Part shown: piece after piece, positions 41,238 to 50,094 of the stretch
Position numbering within the stretch: the first letter of the stretch is position 1
Layout: every line of letters begins with the position of its first letter
Assembly (NCBI GenBank): GCA_020634375.1
Contig: JACKBX010000006.1
Coordinates: forward strand, 62,001-126,000
DNA: 64,000 bases
DNA from: Ardenticatenaceae bacterium
Lineage (GTDB): Bacteria > Chloroflexota > Anaerolineae > Promineifilales > Promineifilaceae
Direction: 5' to 3'
Position numbers and translations under genes: made by a program
Notes under the pieces: model-generated
Databases searched by the model: none
Seen by the model: only the letters and a program-made list of their open reading frames with translations
What the model was told of the DNA's origin: nothing

Positions 41238-42341
41238 CTAATACCGCAGCATCGCTCCAATGCGACCGGCTGCTTCCAGGTCTGAGTTGCCGTTGATGAC
41301 TTCGATGCGCCCGCCCTGGGCGAGGGTGAAGGTGACGGCCGTATCAATGATGTCGGAAACGGCCGTTAACTCCTTATCGCTCAACGGGCTTTTTGCCAGA
41401 TTTGCCACCACGTAGCCAGACTCTTCATGCACATAGCCGGGGGTGCGGTAGCCATCGCTCAACACCAGCAGTTGAATCCGCTTGTCGCAGATCGCTTGCA
41501 GCGTGTCATCCAAACCAAGCGTGGCGCTGCCACCCGCCGCTGCCGCATTCAGCACATTGGCGACCAGTTCTTGCTCGCGCTCTTCGTTGTTTTGCCGCAG
41601 CATTTGTAATGAGCGGGCGCGAACCTCATGCTCGCCCGCGTTCATATCCATCGCGCAGGTGGCGGCAATGCAGCTTTGCAATTGTTTGGAGAGATAGCCC
41701 CGGAATTGGGCCACCGTCTCCGGTGTGCCGCAGAGGAACAGGCGACGCACTTGTTTTTCACGGAAAAAGGCGTCGGCAGATTCGGCGGAATCGCGCAAAT
41801 TGCGCTGCGCTACTTCGCTTTCGTGGCGTCCGCCGCCTTGCCCGCCGCGCATCCCTACTGCCGACGAGCCGCCGCCTTTTTTGAGTTTGCGCACATCTTC
41901 GCCCATGAATCCGGCAGTGTCCTGGAGTTCGCCCAGGTGGAATTCAAAAAAGCGTGCACCCAGGCGATCGACTAACACAACGCCATAATGGGCATAGTAA
42001 TCAAAGAAATGGGCCAGGGGTTTCAGGTAGGGTTTTTGCCCTACACGCAGTCGGTTGCGAAAGGAAACGGCTACCGGATAGGCTCGGAAGAAATCTCCAT
42101 CCGCTGCGGAGAAAAGCGCAAGCCCAGGTTTAGACCAATCAAAGCTGTGGTCCAGATAACGTTCAATAGCGGTTGTTTCCTGATTGTGGTTTGCTTGCAC
42201 CTCCTTAAGTAGGCCTTTGGCTTGCAGTTTGATGGTGTCAATGGACTGTTGCGTACTGTCTGTGTCGAGATACAGGCTGAGTACATTACCCTGGGGTGGG
42301 TTGTAGGAAACGAGTTCTTGCAACAGCTCTTGAGTAAACAT
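41238..42341 (-). CDS. Bacterial eRF1-like (baeRF/VLRF1-type) protein with GGQ
   Basis: A 367-residue protein of the archaeo-eukaryotic release factor superfamily found in bacteria. The N-terminal domain begins LSLYLDTD; the middle domain has VVLVDRLGARFFEFHLGEL, then a Gly-rich loop with GGQ at about residues 166-168 (GMRGGQGGGRHE), the peptidyl-tRNA hydrolysis motif, followed by a basic helix (EVAQRNLRDSAESADAFF). The C-terminal domain has IQLLVLSDGYRTPGYVHEE. Predicted role: ribosome rescue or peptidyl-tRNA hydrolysis; no bacterial family member's action is proved by this sequence. Confidence 0.82.
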   Translation of the reverse strand: MFTQELLQELVSYNPPQGNVLSLYLDTDSTQQSIDTIKLQAKGLLKEVQANHNQETTAIERYLDHSFDWSKPGLALFSAADGDFFRAYPVAVSFRNRLRVGQKPYLKPLAHFFDYYAHYGVVLVDRLGARFFEFHLGELQDTAGFMGEDVRKLKKGGGSSAVGMRGGQGGGRHESEVAQRNLRDSAESADAFFREKQVRRLFLCGTPETVAQFRGYLSKQLQSCIAATCAMDMNAGEHEVRARSLQMLRQNNEEREQELVANVLNAAAAGGSATLGLDDTLQAICDKRIQLLVLSDGYRTPGYVHEESGYVVANLAKSPLSDKELTAVSDIIDTAVTFTLAQGGRIEVINGNSDLEAAGRIGAMLRY

Positions 42342-42360
42342 GTGACCTCCTGCGTCATTT

Positions 42361-42409
42361 GGTAGTTGGTTGCTGGTAGCTAGCGCTAACAGCTAACAGC
42401 TAATAGCTT
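42361..42409. repeat. Word repeat GCTAACAGCTAACAGCTAATAGC
   Basis: GGTAGTTGGTTGCTGGTAGC is followed by GCTAACAGCTAACAGCTAATAGC, a partly inverted word tract in the gap between two minus-strand genes. Word content matches the tracts at 31033 and 32496. Confidence 0.65.
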
Positions 42410-42413
42410 GTCA

Positions 42414-43583
42414 TTACGGCCGTGCCCCCAAAATAAGCGGCACAGTGACCTTTTGATTATTACGAATAACAGTTAGTTCAATAGTTTGTCCCACCTCCGT
42501 TTCAAAAACTAAATAGCTGATCAATTCGCTTGAATCACGAACGGGTTCGCCATTAATGGCGGTGATATAGTCGCCGCCCGGCCCCGGATTGCCAAGCAAT
42601 CCAGCCTCGTCTGCCGGTGTGCCAGGGACGACGCGAGTAACGTAGACACCTTGTGCGGGCAGCCCCAGTTCATCGAGTGCCTCTACACTCAAGGGTTCGG
42701 CCATGTTGATGCCAATGTATGGATAGGTGTAGCTGCCTTCGGCAATGAGAGTGGGGATGATGCGCTGCACGGCCGCTACTGGGATGGAAAAGCCAACGCC
42801 GGAGTTGGTTCCGGTGAGGGTAAGAATGGCGCTGTTCACACCAATGACTTCGCCGCTGAGGTTGAGCAGGGGGCCGCCGGAGTTGCCAGGATTGATGGCG
42901 GCGTCGGTTTGCAGGACTTTGGGGAGAGAGTAACGGCCGTTGCCCTCTTCCGGGGTGCGTTGTGATTCCAAAGTGCGTCCCAGACCACTGATAATGCCTA
43001 CAGACATTGAACTGACTTCGCCAAACGGGTTGCCAATCGCAATCACAAACTGTCCGGCCAACACCGCATCCGAATCACCCAGAGGAATTGGTTGCGTATT
43101 AGGTGGCAAGTCATTCGCATCTACCTTAATGACGGCCAGATCACTGTCTACGTCTGTGCCCACCAGAGTTGCCAGGGCGCGAGAGCCATCAGCAAAAGCT
43201 ACCTCGAACTCCGAACCATCTGTGACGACATGGTTGTTGGTAACAATGTGTCCTTCAGTGTCAAAGACAAAACCGCTGCCACTGCCTAACGTAATGCCAA
43301 AATCACGCACAAAAATATGGACAACCGAGGGCGTGGCTTGCTGGTACAGGCTCACTAACACACTTTCTAAACTGGTATCGGCTGCGGCCAGACTGCTGCT
43401 GGTGAAGGTTGCAGGCAGGGGGCCACTTTGCTCTGCTTCGATGGTGGCGACGGCCGCTTGAATGATCGCTTCCTGGTCTGGTTGGGTGGCCGTGAAGCGT
43501 TCTGGAGCCTGACAGGCCAGTGCTGTAAGAAAAAGGGTAGCGATAAATAGGTATAGCGGATAATGTCGAGAGATTCGATTCAT
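42414..43583 (-). CDS. HtrA/DegP-type serine protease lipoprotein
   Basis: A 389-residue trypsin-like protease with a PDZ domain. Lipobox LTALAC (Cys about 24) anchors it to the membrane surface. Catalytic triad: His in TNNHVVTDG (about 117), Asp in DSDLAVIKVD (about 147), Ser in PGNSGGPLLN (about 234). The PDZ domain covers about 295-380. Expected to degrade or refold misfolded envelope proteins. Its last codons, CGG CCG TAA, are formed by an ACGGCCGT octamer. Confidence 0.94.
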   Translation of the reverse strand: MNRISRHYPLYLFIATLFLTALACQAPERFTATQPDQEAIIQAAVATIEAEQSGPLPATFTSSSLAAADTSLESVLVSLYQQATPSVVHIFVRDFGITLGSGSGFVFDTEGHIVTNNHVVTDGSEFEVAFADGSRALATLVGTDVDSDLAVIKVDANDLPPNTQPIPLGDSDAVLAGQFVIAIGNPFGEVSSMSVGIISGLGRTLESQRTPEEGNGRYSLPKVLQTDAAINPGNSGGPLLNLSGEVIGVNSAILTLTGTNSGVGFSIPVAAVQRIIPTLIAEGSYTYPYIGINMAEPLSVEALDELGLPAQGVYVTRVVPGTPADEAGLLGNPGPGGDYITAINGEPVRDSSELISYLVFETEVGQTIELTVIRNNQKVTVPLILGARP

Positions 43584-43608
43584 AAGGTTTAGGTAAGTTG
43601 GTTCCAGT

Positions 43609-44544
43609 TTAATTGGCTGGGGTTTGGGTGAGATTGGCTAGCTGTGTGTAAAGTGTGCGTTCGGCATCGCTGAGAATGGTAGGGATGCGGATGCGCATGG
43701 TTGCCAGTAAGTCGCCGTATTGCTCTTTGTCACGCAGCCGAGGCATTCCTTTGCCAGAGAGACGAAAGGTTTGCCCGCCTTGTGTACCAGGGGGAATGGT
43801 GAGTTTGACGTTTCCGTCCAGGGTGGGGACAGTGACTTTGCCGCCGAGTACGGCCGTTAATACATCCACATCCACCGTCACCAGCAAATTGTCTCCCTCT
43901 CGCGCAAACAACTTATGCGGCATCACATCAATCACCAGGAATAAATCACCCATCCGTCCCTGATCTGCGTACCCTTTGCCGCGCAAACGCACCTTTGTAC
44001 CCGATTGTGCTCCTGCCGGGATTCTGGCTGTAAACTGCTCCCCATTTTGGCTAAACGTGCGCCGAGTTCCCTGATAGGCCTCTTCCAACGTAATCGTAAC
44101 AGATTGTTCGATATCCAGATTTGGAACACGCCGTCCCATACCCTGAGTAGTCGTGCGATTGCCACCAAAAATAGAGGTGAAGAAATCGGAGAAGCCGCCG
44201 CTGCTGCCACCAAACAAGTCTCCCAGATCAACATATTGTGCACCCTGCCCGCCAGTTTGCGCACTGTTAAACCATTGCGAAAAGTCAAAGTCATTGGGGT
44301 TGCCACCCATCTGGCGGTACTGATGATAATTGCTTCCCAACTGATCGTACTTGGCGCGGTTATCCGCATTACCTAATACTTCATAGGCTTCATTAATTTC
44401 TTTGAATTTTTCTTCTGCCTGCTTATTGTTGGGGTTTTTGTCCGGGTGATACTGGCGTGCCAGGCTACGATAGGCACGCTTGATTTCTTTTTCAGAGGCG
44501 TTTTTGGAGACGCCTAAAATTTTGTAATAGTCTCGATAGTTCAT
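43609..44544 (-). CDS. DnaJ/CbpA-type co-chaperone
   Basis: A 311-residue J-protein. J domain (about 1-70) with the HPD motif in ARQYHPDKNP, a Gly/Gln/Phe-rich linker (about 75-140), and two C-terminal substrate domains with VTITLEEAYQGTRRTF, but no CxxCxGxG zinc finger, so it is class II (CbpA-like). It would recruit DnaK. 25 nt separate it from the downstream HtrA gene, indicating a proteostasis operon. Confidence 0.93.
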   Translation of the reverse strand: MNYRDYYKILGVSKNASEKEIKRAYRSLARQYHPDKNPNNKQAEEKFKEINEAYEVLGNADNRAKYDQLGSNYHQYRQMGGNPNDFDFSQWFNSAQTGGQGAQYVDLGDLFGGSSGGFSDFFTSIFGGNRTTTQGMGRRVPNLDIEQSVTITLEEAYQGTRRTFSQNGEQFTARIPAGAQSGTKVRLRGKGYADQGRMGDLFLVIDVMPHKLFAREGDNLLVTVDVDVLTAVLGGKVTVPTLDGNVKLTIPPGTQGGQTFRLSGKGMPRLRDKEQYGDLLATMRIRIPTILSDAERTLYTQLANLTQTPAN

Positions 44545-44754
44545 TCGGCCTGTTGTCTTACATGATTGTTAAATTCGTTGCTGCTCCCGTATATTGCGCC
44601 TGAATTTGTTTGGGATGGCAATGCTTATTTGCTGAAAAATTTGAGGCGCAAGCAACTACCATCATTGTAGTTGTGTGCGTGGAAACCTGTCAAGCAAATA
44701 TAGGTAATGTTAACGGAGGTGGCAGGAAGGATTTTGGAAAATTGGATGATTGCC

Positions 44755-44801
44755 GTGAAACGTAAAACGTGAAAACCCTCCTTTCACGTTTTACGTTTCA
44801 C
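44755..44801. repeat. Perfect 20-bp word hairpin
   Basis: GTGAAACGTAAAACGTGAAA (44755-44774) and its exact complement (44782-44801) with a 7-nt loop. It lies after the phosphofructokinase gene end and before the DnaJ gene promoter region. The rest of 44545-44820 (DnaJ upstream region) shows no gene. Confidence 0.9.
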
Positions 44802-44820
44802 ATTTCACGCTGAATGCGTA

Positions 44821-45987
<1,167 letters not shown>

Positions 45988-45990
45988 TGT

Positions 45991-48249
45991 TTACTCCTTT
46001 CTCCTAGATTTTTTACCATTTCTTGCTCCCGGCGCTGGTTGAGCCAGAAGTTTCGCCACTGGCCGCAAATCCATCCACCACTGCGTTTTGGGGCGCGTAA
46101 ACTGTGCGTCCATTAAGCGGGGAATATCTTGCAAATCAGTGAACCGCATATCACCGCCAACTTGACCAATGCAGGCGCTCATCGGTTCCCCTGTGCCAAT
46201 TTGCTCTTCTAAAAGGTTGATGCAGCGTGCAGCCATGCGCGTAGCCAGAATACGATCAAAGGGTGACGGATCGCCGCCCTGCTGCATGTGTCCCAAAATA
46301 GCCTGCCGCACATCAAACAAATCGCCTCCCTCCTCTTCAAAAAGCGCGTTCATAAAACTGGTCGAGTAAATTTCATTTGCCATCTCATTGCGAATGATCA
46401 GGCCCAGCCGTTTGCCACGTTTGAAGCCGGTGTTCAACTGGTCAACATCCTCCACCAAGTCTTTGAGGGTGACGCCTTCTTCGTGGATGTAGACGCGCTC
46501 GGCCCCAGTTGCCATTGCACTCATCAGGGCCAGATAACCACAGTAACGCCCCATCACTTCCACAATGAACGTGCGGCGAGAAGCGACGGCCGATTGCTTG
46601 ATTTTATCTACTGCTTGCACAATGTTGTTGAGGGCTGTGTCTGCGCCAATGCACAAGTCTGTGCCGGGGACATTGTTGTTGATGGTTGCTGGCATCACCA
46701 CAATGGGGATGTCGAAGGCGGGGAAATGTTCGCGCTGGCGATACATATCTATGGCTGCATGATAGCCTGTCCAGCCGCCAATAATCAGCAGCCCTTGAAT
46801 GTCGTGCTTTTCCAGGTTGCGGGCAATGGCGTAAAAGTCGCGGCCCGATGGGGAATAGCGATTTGTACCTAATTCTGCTCCGCCGCGTATGCTGTACCCG
46901 GCCACAGACATCCAGTTTAATTCGCGGATTTCATCTTCGATGAGGCCATGGAAGCCGTTTTGTATCCCCAGCATGATGTGGCCGTTGTCAATGCCCAGGC
47001 GCACGGCAGCACGCACGGCCGTATTCATACCTGGCGCTGGGCCACCGGCGTGCATCACGGCGATTCGCAAGCGGCGTTGTCCGGGTTGGGCGGGGTGGGG
47101 CACTGCCCGCACGAGCGTGCGTACAATGCGGAACGATTCGGCAAAACTGCGCCCGCGTAAGGCCATTGCCTGCTCGTAGTCATTCGCTTTGATTGCTTCC
47201 GCCACGCCCCAGGTTTTTTGCAGGCAGTGGCTCAGCGGCGTGCGCGTGATTTTGTTACCCTGAATGCCGATAACCAACGGCTCCACATGCGCCTCTTGCG
47301 TGAGGATGGCGTCCACTGCATCTGCGCCGCACAGCGAACTGAGATTGCGGTCAAAGGCGCTGGGCGAGCCGCCGCGCTGTACATGCCCCAGCACGGTGAT
47401 GCGTGTATCTTCGCCAAGCTGCTCTTCCAACACCTGCTTGATATATTGGCTGGTGATGGGGTTGCCGTGACGGTCTTGGGCGCCTTCGGCAACGACGACG
47501 ATGCTGTCGCGGCGGCCTACTTCGCGCCCCTGGTGCAGCGATTCGCACAGTTTGGATTCCCAATCGTCTACGTCGGGCGGAGCTTCGGGGATAAGCACCC
47601 AGTCTGCGCCGGTGGCGAGGGCGCTCATCAGGGCCAGGTAGCCGCAGCGCCGTCCCATCACTTCGATGACGAAGGTGCGCTGGTGGCTGGCGGCGGTGCT
47701 GGTGATGGCGTCTATGGCGTCTACAATGCGATGCAGGGCGGTGTCTGCGCCAATGGTCATGTCTGTGCCGTGCATGTCGTTGTCTATGGAGCCAACCATG
47801 CCGACGATGGCCGGGGTTTCGTGGTGTACGGCCGTTTCTGCGTCAATTTTTCCGGTGGCGACGAGTTCTTGCAGCAATTCGGCCCATTCTTTTTGCAGGA
47901 TGTGCGCCCCGGTCAGGCTGCCATCACCGCCGATGATGATCAGCCCCTCGATGCCATTGCTGACGAGATTGTATGCGGCCTGGAGACGGCCGTCCCGTTC
48001 CCGAAAGCGTTGGCAACGGGCCGAACCGATGACAGTTCCCCCTTGCTGCAAAATGCCGCCCACCTCATTCCAGCCAATAGGGCGGATGCTGTTCCCCCCA
48101 TCAACCATGCCCTGATAGCCTTCATAGATGGCGTACGTTTCTATTCCTTTATCAAGGGCGTTGCGCACCACAGAACGCACTGCGGCGTTCATTCCCTGGG
48201 CATCGCCCCCACTTGTTAGGACTGCTATTCTTTTCATCGTTTGCTTCAT
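45991..48249 (-). CDS. Tandem-fused double phosphofructokinase
   Basis: A 752-residue fusion of two PFK domains. The N-half (about 1-385) has LTSGGDAQGMNA, IGGDGS (Gly, ATP-type), GSIDNDM with catalytic Asp, and VMGRRCGYLALMSALATGAD. The C-half (about 395-752) keeps MGRYCGYLALMSAMATGA and GHMQQGGDPSPFDR but has IGGWTG and PATINNN, with the catalytic Asp replaced by Asn, so it is probably non-catalytic and regulatory. This is the layout of animal and yeast PFK. Start at 48249 or at the in-frame ATG 48237. Confidence 0.9.
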   Translation of the reverse strand: MKQTMKRIAVLTSGGDAQGMNAAVRSVVRNALDKGIETYAIYEGYQGMVDGGNSIRPIGWNEVGGILQQGGTVIGSARCQRFRERDGRLQAAYNLVSNGIEGLIIIGGDGSLTGAHILQKEWAELLQELVATGKIDAETAVHHETPAIVGMVGSIDNDMHGTDMTIGADTALHRIVDAIDAITSTAASHQRTFVIEVMGRRCGYLALMSALATGADWVLIPEAPPDVDDWESKLCESLHQGREVGRRDSIVVVAEGAQDRHGNPITSQYIKQVLEEQLGEDTRITVLGHVQRGGSPSAFDRNLSSLCGADAVDAILTQEAHVEPLVIGIQGNKITRTPLSHCLQKTWGVAEAIKANDYEQAMALRGRSFAESFRIVRTLVRAVPHPAQPGQRRLRIAVMHAGGPAPGMNTAVRAAVRLGIDNGHIMLGIQNGFHGLIEDEIRELNWMSVAGYSIRGGAELGTNRYSPSGRDFYAIARNLEKHDIQGLLIIGGWTGYHAAIDMYRQREHFPAFDIPIVVMPATINNNVPGTDLCIGADTALNNIVQAVDKIKQSAVASRRTFIVEVMGRYCGYLALMSAMATGAERVYIHEEGVTLKDLVEDVDQLNTGFKRGKRLGLIIRNEMANEIYSTSFMNALFEEEGGDLFDVRQAILGHMQQGGDPSPFDRILATRMAARCINLLEEQIGTGEPMSACIGQVGGDMRFTDLQDIPRLMDAQFTRPKTQWWMDLRPVAKLLAQPAPGARNGKKSRRKE

Positions 48250-48573
48250 CCATTTTTATGGTTGCATCTACAAGATTTTGCAGCCAGATAGTTTGTGGGT
48301 TTCCGTTCGTGGTTTGGCGTCAATGATTGTTCTGTTCATCTTTGTTGGCGAGAAAATCAAAGAACGCCACTATCCAATTATTGGTAATAATAAACCCTTT
48401 TGGTCTTAGGAGTTACTCGTGGTTGTTAATTATGGGGTGGGAATTTTAGTGGATACCTCAACGAATAATAGTATCCATTTCGGGCTGGCTGGCAAATTTT
48501 TACAAATGCGAGTTGCAAGTGGTAAGTATGCAGATTTGCAAGTACCGACAACCAGAGGCAGCTTGCCACTTCT
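48250..48573. other. 324-bp gene-free gap
   Basis: AT-rich region between two minus-strand genes; it should hold the promoter of the phosphofructokinase operon. No ORF with a ribosome binding site is seen. At its left-hand gene-distal end (48510-48576) are AAGTGGTAAGTATGC and GGCAGCTTGCCACTT words of the TTGCAAGT type. Confidence 0.5.
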
Positions 48574-49056
48574 TTAATGCAGTCCTGCTACGGAATCGAT
48601 GCCTTGCCACCAATCGTCGAGTTCGTTGCCTTTGGTGGCGGCGTAGGTTGCCCAATCTCCGTTGGGAATGGGGGCACGGCCGTTCACAAACCGCGCTTGC
48701 CCAATGTAGACCCATGCTTGCAGGGTACGGCCGTTGCTTACCGTCACCTCCCGATGTAAGCGTACATACGCGCAATCAGCCGGGTTGGAAGGGTCAAAAC
48801 CCTCTAATTCATCCAGCGCGTCTAACACCTCTTCGTAGTCAGTGGGGCGGATGGCGAGTGCCATGCCCTGTACAGCTTCGTTCCCTTCCTCAATGAGCAT
48901 CGGGTAGTGGCCCATGTCATAGAGACGGCCGTTCTGGAGCACAGCCGGTTGTTGGGAAACGGCCGTGCCCTCCCACAAATACGCATTCGGCTGCTCCGGC
49001 AGCAGCGTCCCATACACAAAAATCGGCAGCATGTCCATTTTCGATCCCATTCCCAT
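48574..49056 (-). CDS. Gamma-glutamylcyclotransferase-like (AIG2/GGCT fold) protein
   Basis: A 160-residue protein with the fold's signature FVYGTLLP near the N-terminus (about residue 13), YPMLIEEG and LDELEGFDPSNP, whose Glu is the expected acid/base. Enzymes of this fold release 5-oxoproline from gamma-glutamyl compounds. Four ACGGCCGT octamers occur in about 300 bp, translated as both NGR and T-A-V. A -10-like TATAAC lies 5 nt before the ATG. Confidence 0.85.
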   Translation of the reverse strand: MGMGSKMDMLPIFVYGTLLPEQPNAYLWEGTAVSQQPAVLQNGRLYDMGHYPMLIEEGNEAVQGMALAIRPTDYEEVLDALDELEGFDPSNPADCAYVRLHREVTVSNGRTLQAWVYIGQARFVNGRAPIPNGDWATYAATKGNELDDWWQGIDSVAGLH

Positions 49057-49061
49057 CCTTT

Positions 49062-49067
49062 GTTATA
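49062..49067 (-). promoter_or_regulatory. -10 box, possibly leaderless
   Basis: On the minus strand TATAAC is followed by AAAGG and the ATG at 49056. The AAAGG could also be a short ribosome binding site if transcription starts further upstream. Confidence 0.45.
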
Positions 49068-49072
49068 ATCTT

Positions 49073-49126
49073 GAGCAATTAGCAATGAGCAAATTTGTTA
49101 ATTGTTCATTATTCATTGTTAATTTT
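49073..49126. repeat. Word hairpin upstream of tRNA-Arg
   Basis: GAGCAATTAGCAATGAGCAAA and TTGTTAATTGTTCATTATTC-type words form an imperfect stem. It ends 3 nt before the tRNA. Same words as 28793. Confidence 0.7.
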
Positions 49127-49129
49127 TCC

Positions 49130-49201
49130 GCCCTCGTAGCTCAATGGATAGAGCACCCGCCTCCTAAGCGGGCGATCATGGTTCGAGTCCGTGCGGGGGT
49201 A
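49130..49201 (+). tRNA. tRNA-Arg (anticodon CCT)
   Basis: Cloverleaf folded by hand: acceptor GCCCTCG/CGGGGGT (G-U at the end), D stem GCTC/GAGC, anticodon stem CCCGC/GCGGG with loop CTCCTAA (CCT, reads AGG), 4-nt variable loop, T stem CATGG/CCGTG with loop TTCGAGT, discriminator A. CCA is not encoded. Confidence 0.93.
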
Positions 49202-49267
49202 TTCTGCTATAAAGAAGCCGCCCAACCAGAGCATTCACTTTGTGGCTGCGGTGGTGGGTACAAAAAA

Positions 49268-49297
49268 AAACGCGTCTGATGCGCGTCTTTTCCGTTT
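49268..49297 (+). terminator. Terminator after tRNA-Arg
   Basis: ACGCG and CGCGT separated by TCTGATG, preceded by a run of A and followed by CTTTTCCGTTTTTT. Short stem with T-rich tail, about 70 nt after the tRNA. Confidence 0.55.
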
Positions 49298-49371
49298 TTT
49301 CTATGAGAATGTACGGCCGTTCCAACACGAAGTAAATATCTGGGGATAACACGCGCAAACGTCTGGCTCAT

Positions 49372-49860
49372 CTATGTTTCAGAGTCCCCATTTGCCAAAA
49401 AGTCTAATGAAGAAGAAGAACGAGCGCCGCGACTGGTATGATACAAAACCAGCCCAGCGATAATGGCGAACACCCCTAAAGCGATGCCGCCTAATTGTAA
49501 TGGCCCCACAAACGGCCGTTCAAACTCATTTGCGGCAACGTGTGTGCCAATACCAATCAAATCAGATAACCCGGAAATATAAGTAAAAACCAATCCTGTT
49601 GCCGCCAACCGTATCCCAATATCTGCTTGCAACGAGCGCGGCGCATCAGCAGGGCGACGCTGGCGCAAAAAAATAAACCCAGCTAGCGTCAGGCTGGTCA
49701 GGGCCAACAGCAGTTGCAGCATTTGCACCATGCCAAATCCGGGCGTAAAGTCCAGCCCCAAAAATTCAGCCCACAGCGCAATGCCACCCAAGATGATGCC
49801 AACCATCAGCAATAACCATCCCACTGTATTTTGCACTTGTACGGCCTTCTCTTTACTCAT
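49372..49860 (-). CDS. Four-helix membrane protein of unknown function
   Basis: A 162-residue protein with four hydrophobic helices (about 12-32, 42-62, 82-102, 125-145) and polar ends (MSKEKAVQVQ and SSSSLDFLANGDSET). No recognised motif. A charged loop FLRQRRPADAPRS separates helices 2 and 3. The gene lies between the two tRNA genes. Function unknown. Confidence 0.72.
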   Translation of the reverse strand: MSKEKAVQVQNTVGWLLLMVGIILGGIALWAEFLGLDFTPGFGMVQMLQLLLALTSLTLAGFIFLRQRRPADAPRSLQADIGIRLAATGLVFTYISGLSDLIGIGTHVAANEFERPFVGPLQLGGIALGVFAIIAGLVLYHTSRGARSSSSLDFLANGDSET

Positions 49861-49893
49861 GGCTTCTTCCTCACAGTCTTTGATGACAAAAGA

Positions 49894-49926
49894 AAACGCC
49901 GCGTCGGGAACCGATACGCGGCGTTT
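49894..49926 (-). terminator. Terminator of tRNA-Pro
   Basis: Perfect 11-bp stem (AAACGCCGCGT with ACGCGGCGTTT, 11-nt loop). On the minus strand it follows tRNA-Pro by 12 nt and ends in TTTTCTTTT. Confidence 0.88.
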
Positions 49927-49938
49927 AATTCATTCTAG

Positions 49939-50012
49939 TCGGGGCAGCGGGACTCGAACCCACGACCTCTTCAACCCCATTGAAGCGCGCTACCAGGCTG
50001 CGCCATGCCCCG
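49939..50012 (-). tRNA. tRNA-Pro (anticodon GGG)
   Basis: Minus-strand cloverleaf: acceptor CGGGGCA/TGCCCCG, D arm GCGCAGCCTGGTAGCGC, anticodon stem CTTCA/TGAAG with loop ATGGGGT (GGG, reads CCC), T arm with GTTCGAGTC, discriminator A. CCA is not encoded. Confidence 0.95.
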
Positions 50013-50082
50013 AACGGTGCATATTATAGCAAATTGGGTATTCAGTGCAAAAATTGGGGAGTGACTAATTTTATGAGCATGG

Positions 50083-50088
50083 TATAAC
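50083..50088 (+). promoter_or_regulatory. -10 box of the CPBP gene, probably leaderless
   Basis: TATAAC ends 6 nt before the ATG at 50095, with GTGACT 16 nt further upstream as a weak -35. No ribosome binding site is present in the 6-nt spacer AGAAGC. Confidence 0.5.
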
Positions 50089-50094
50089 AGAAGC

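Noticed and set aside
47218..48219. Long plus-strand ORF (333 codons) opposite the fused phosphofructokinase
   Set aside because: It is a shadow of the minus-strand gene, with no ribosome binding site and no family features; the minus strand shows clear PFK motifs.
48128..48409. ORF reaching into the 324-bp gap
   Set aside because: It starts inside the phosphofructokinase gene on the opposite strand and has neither ribosome binding site nor family features.
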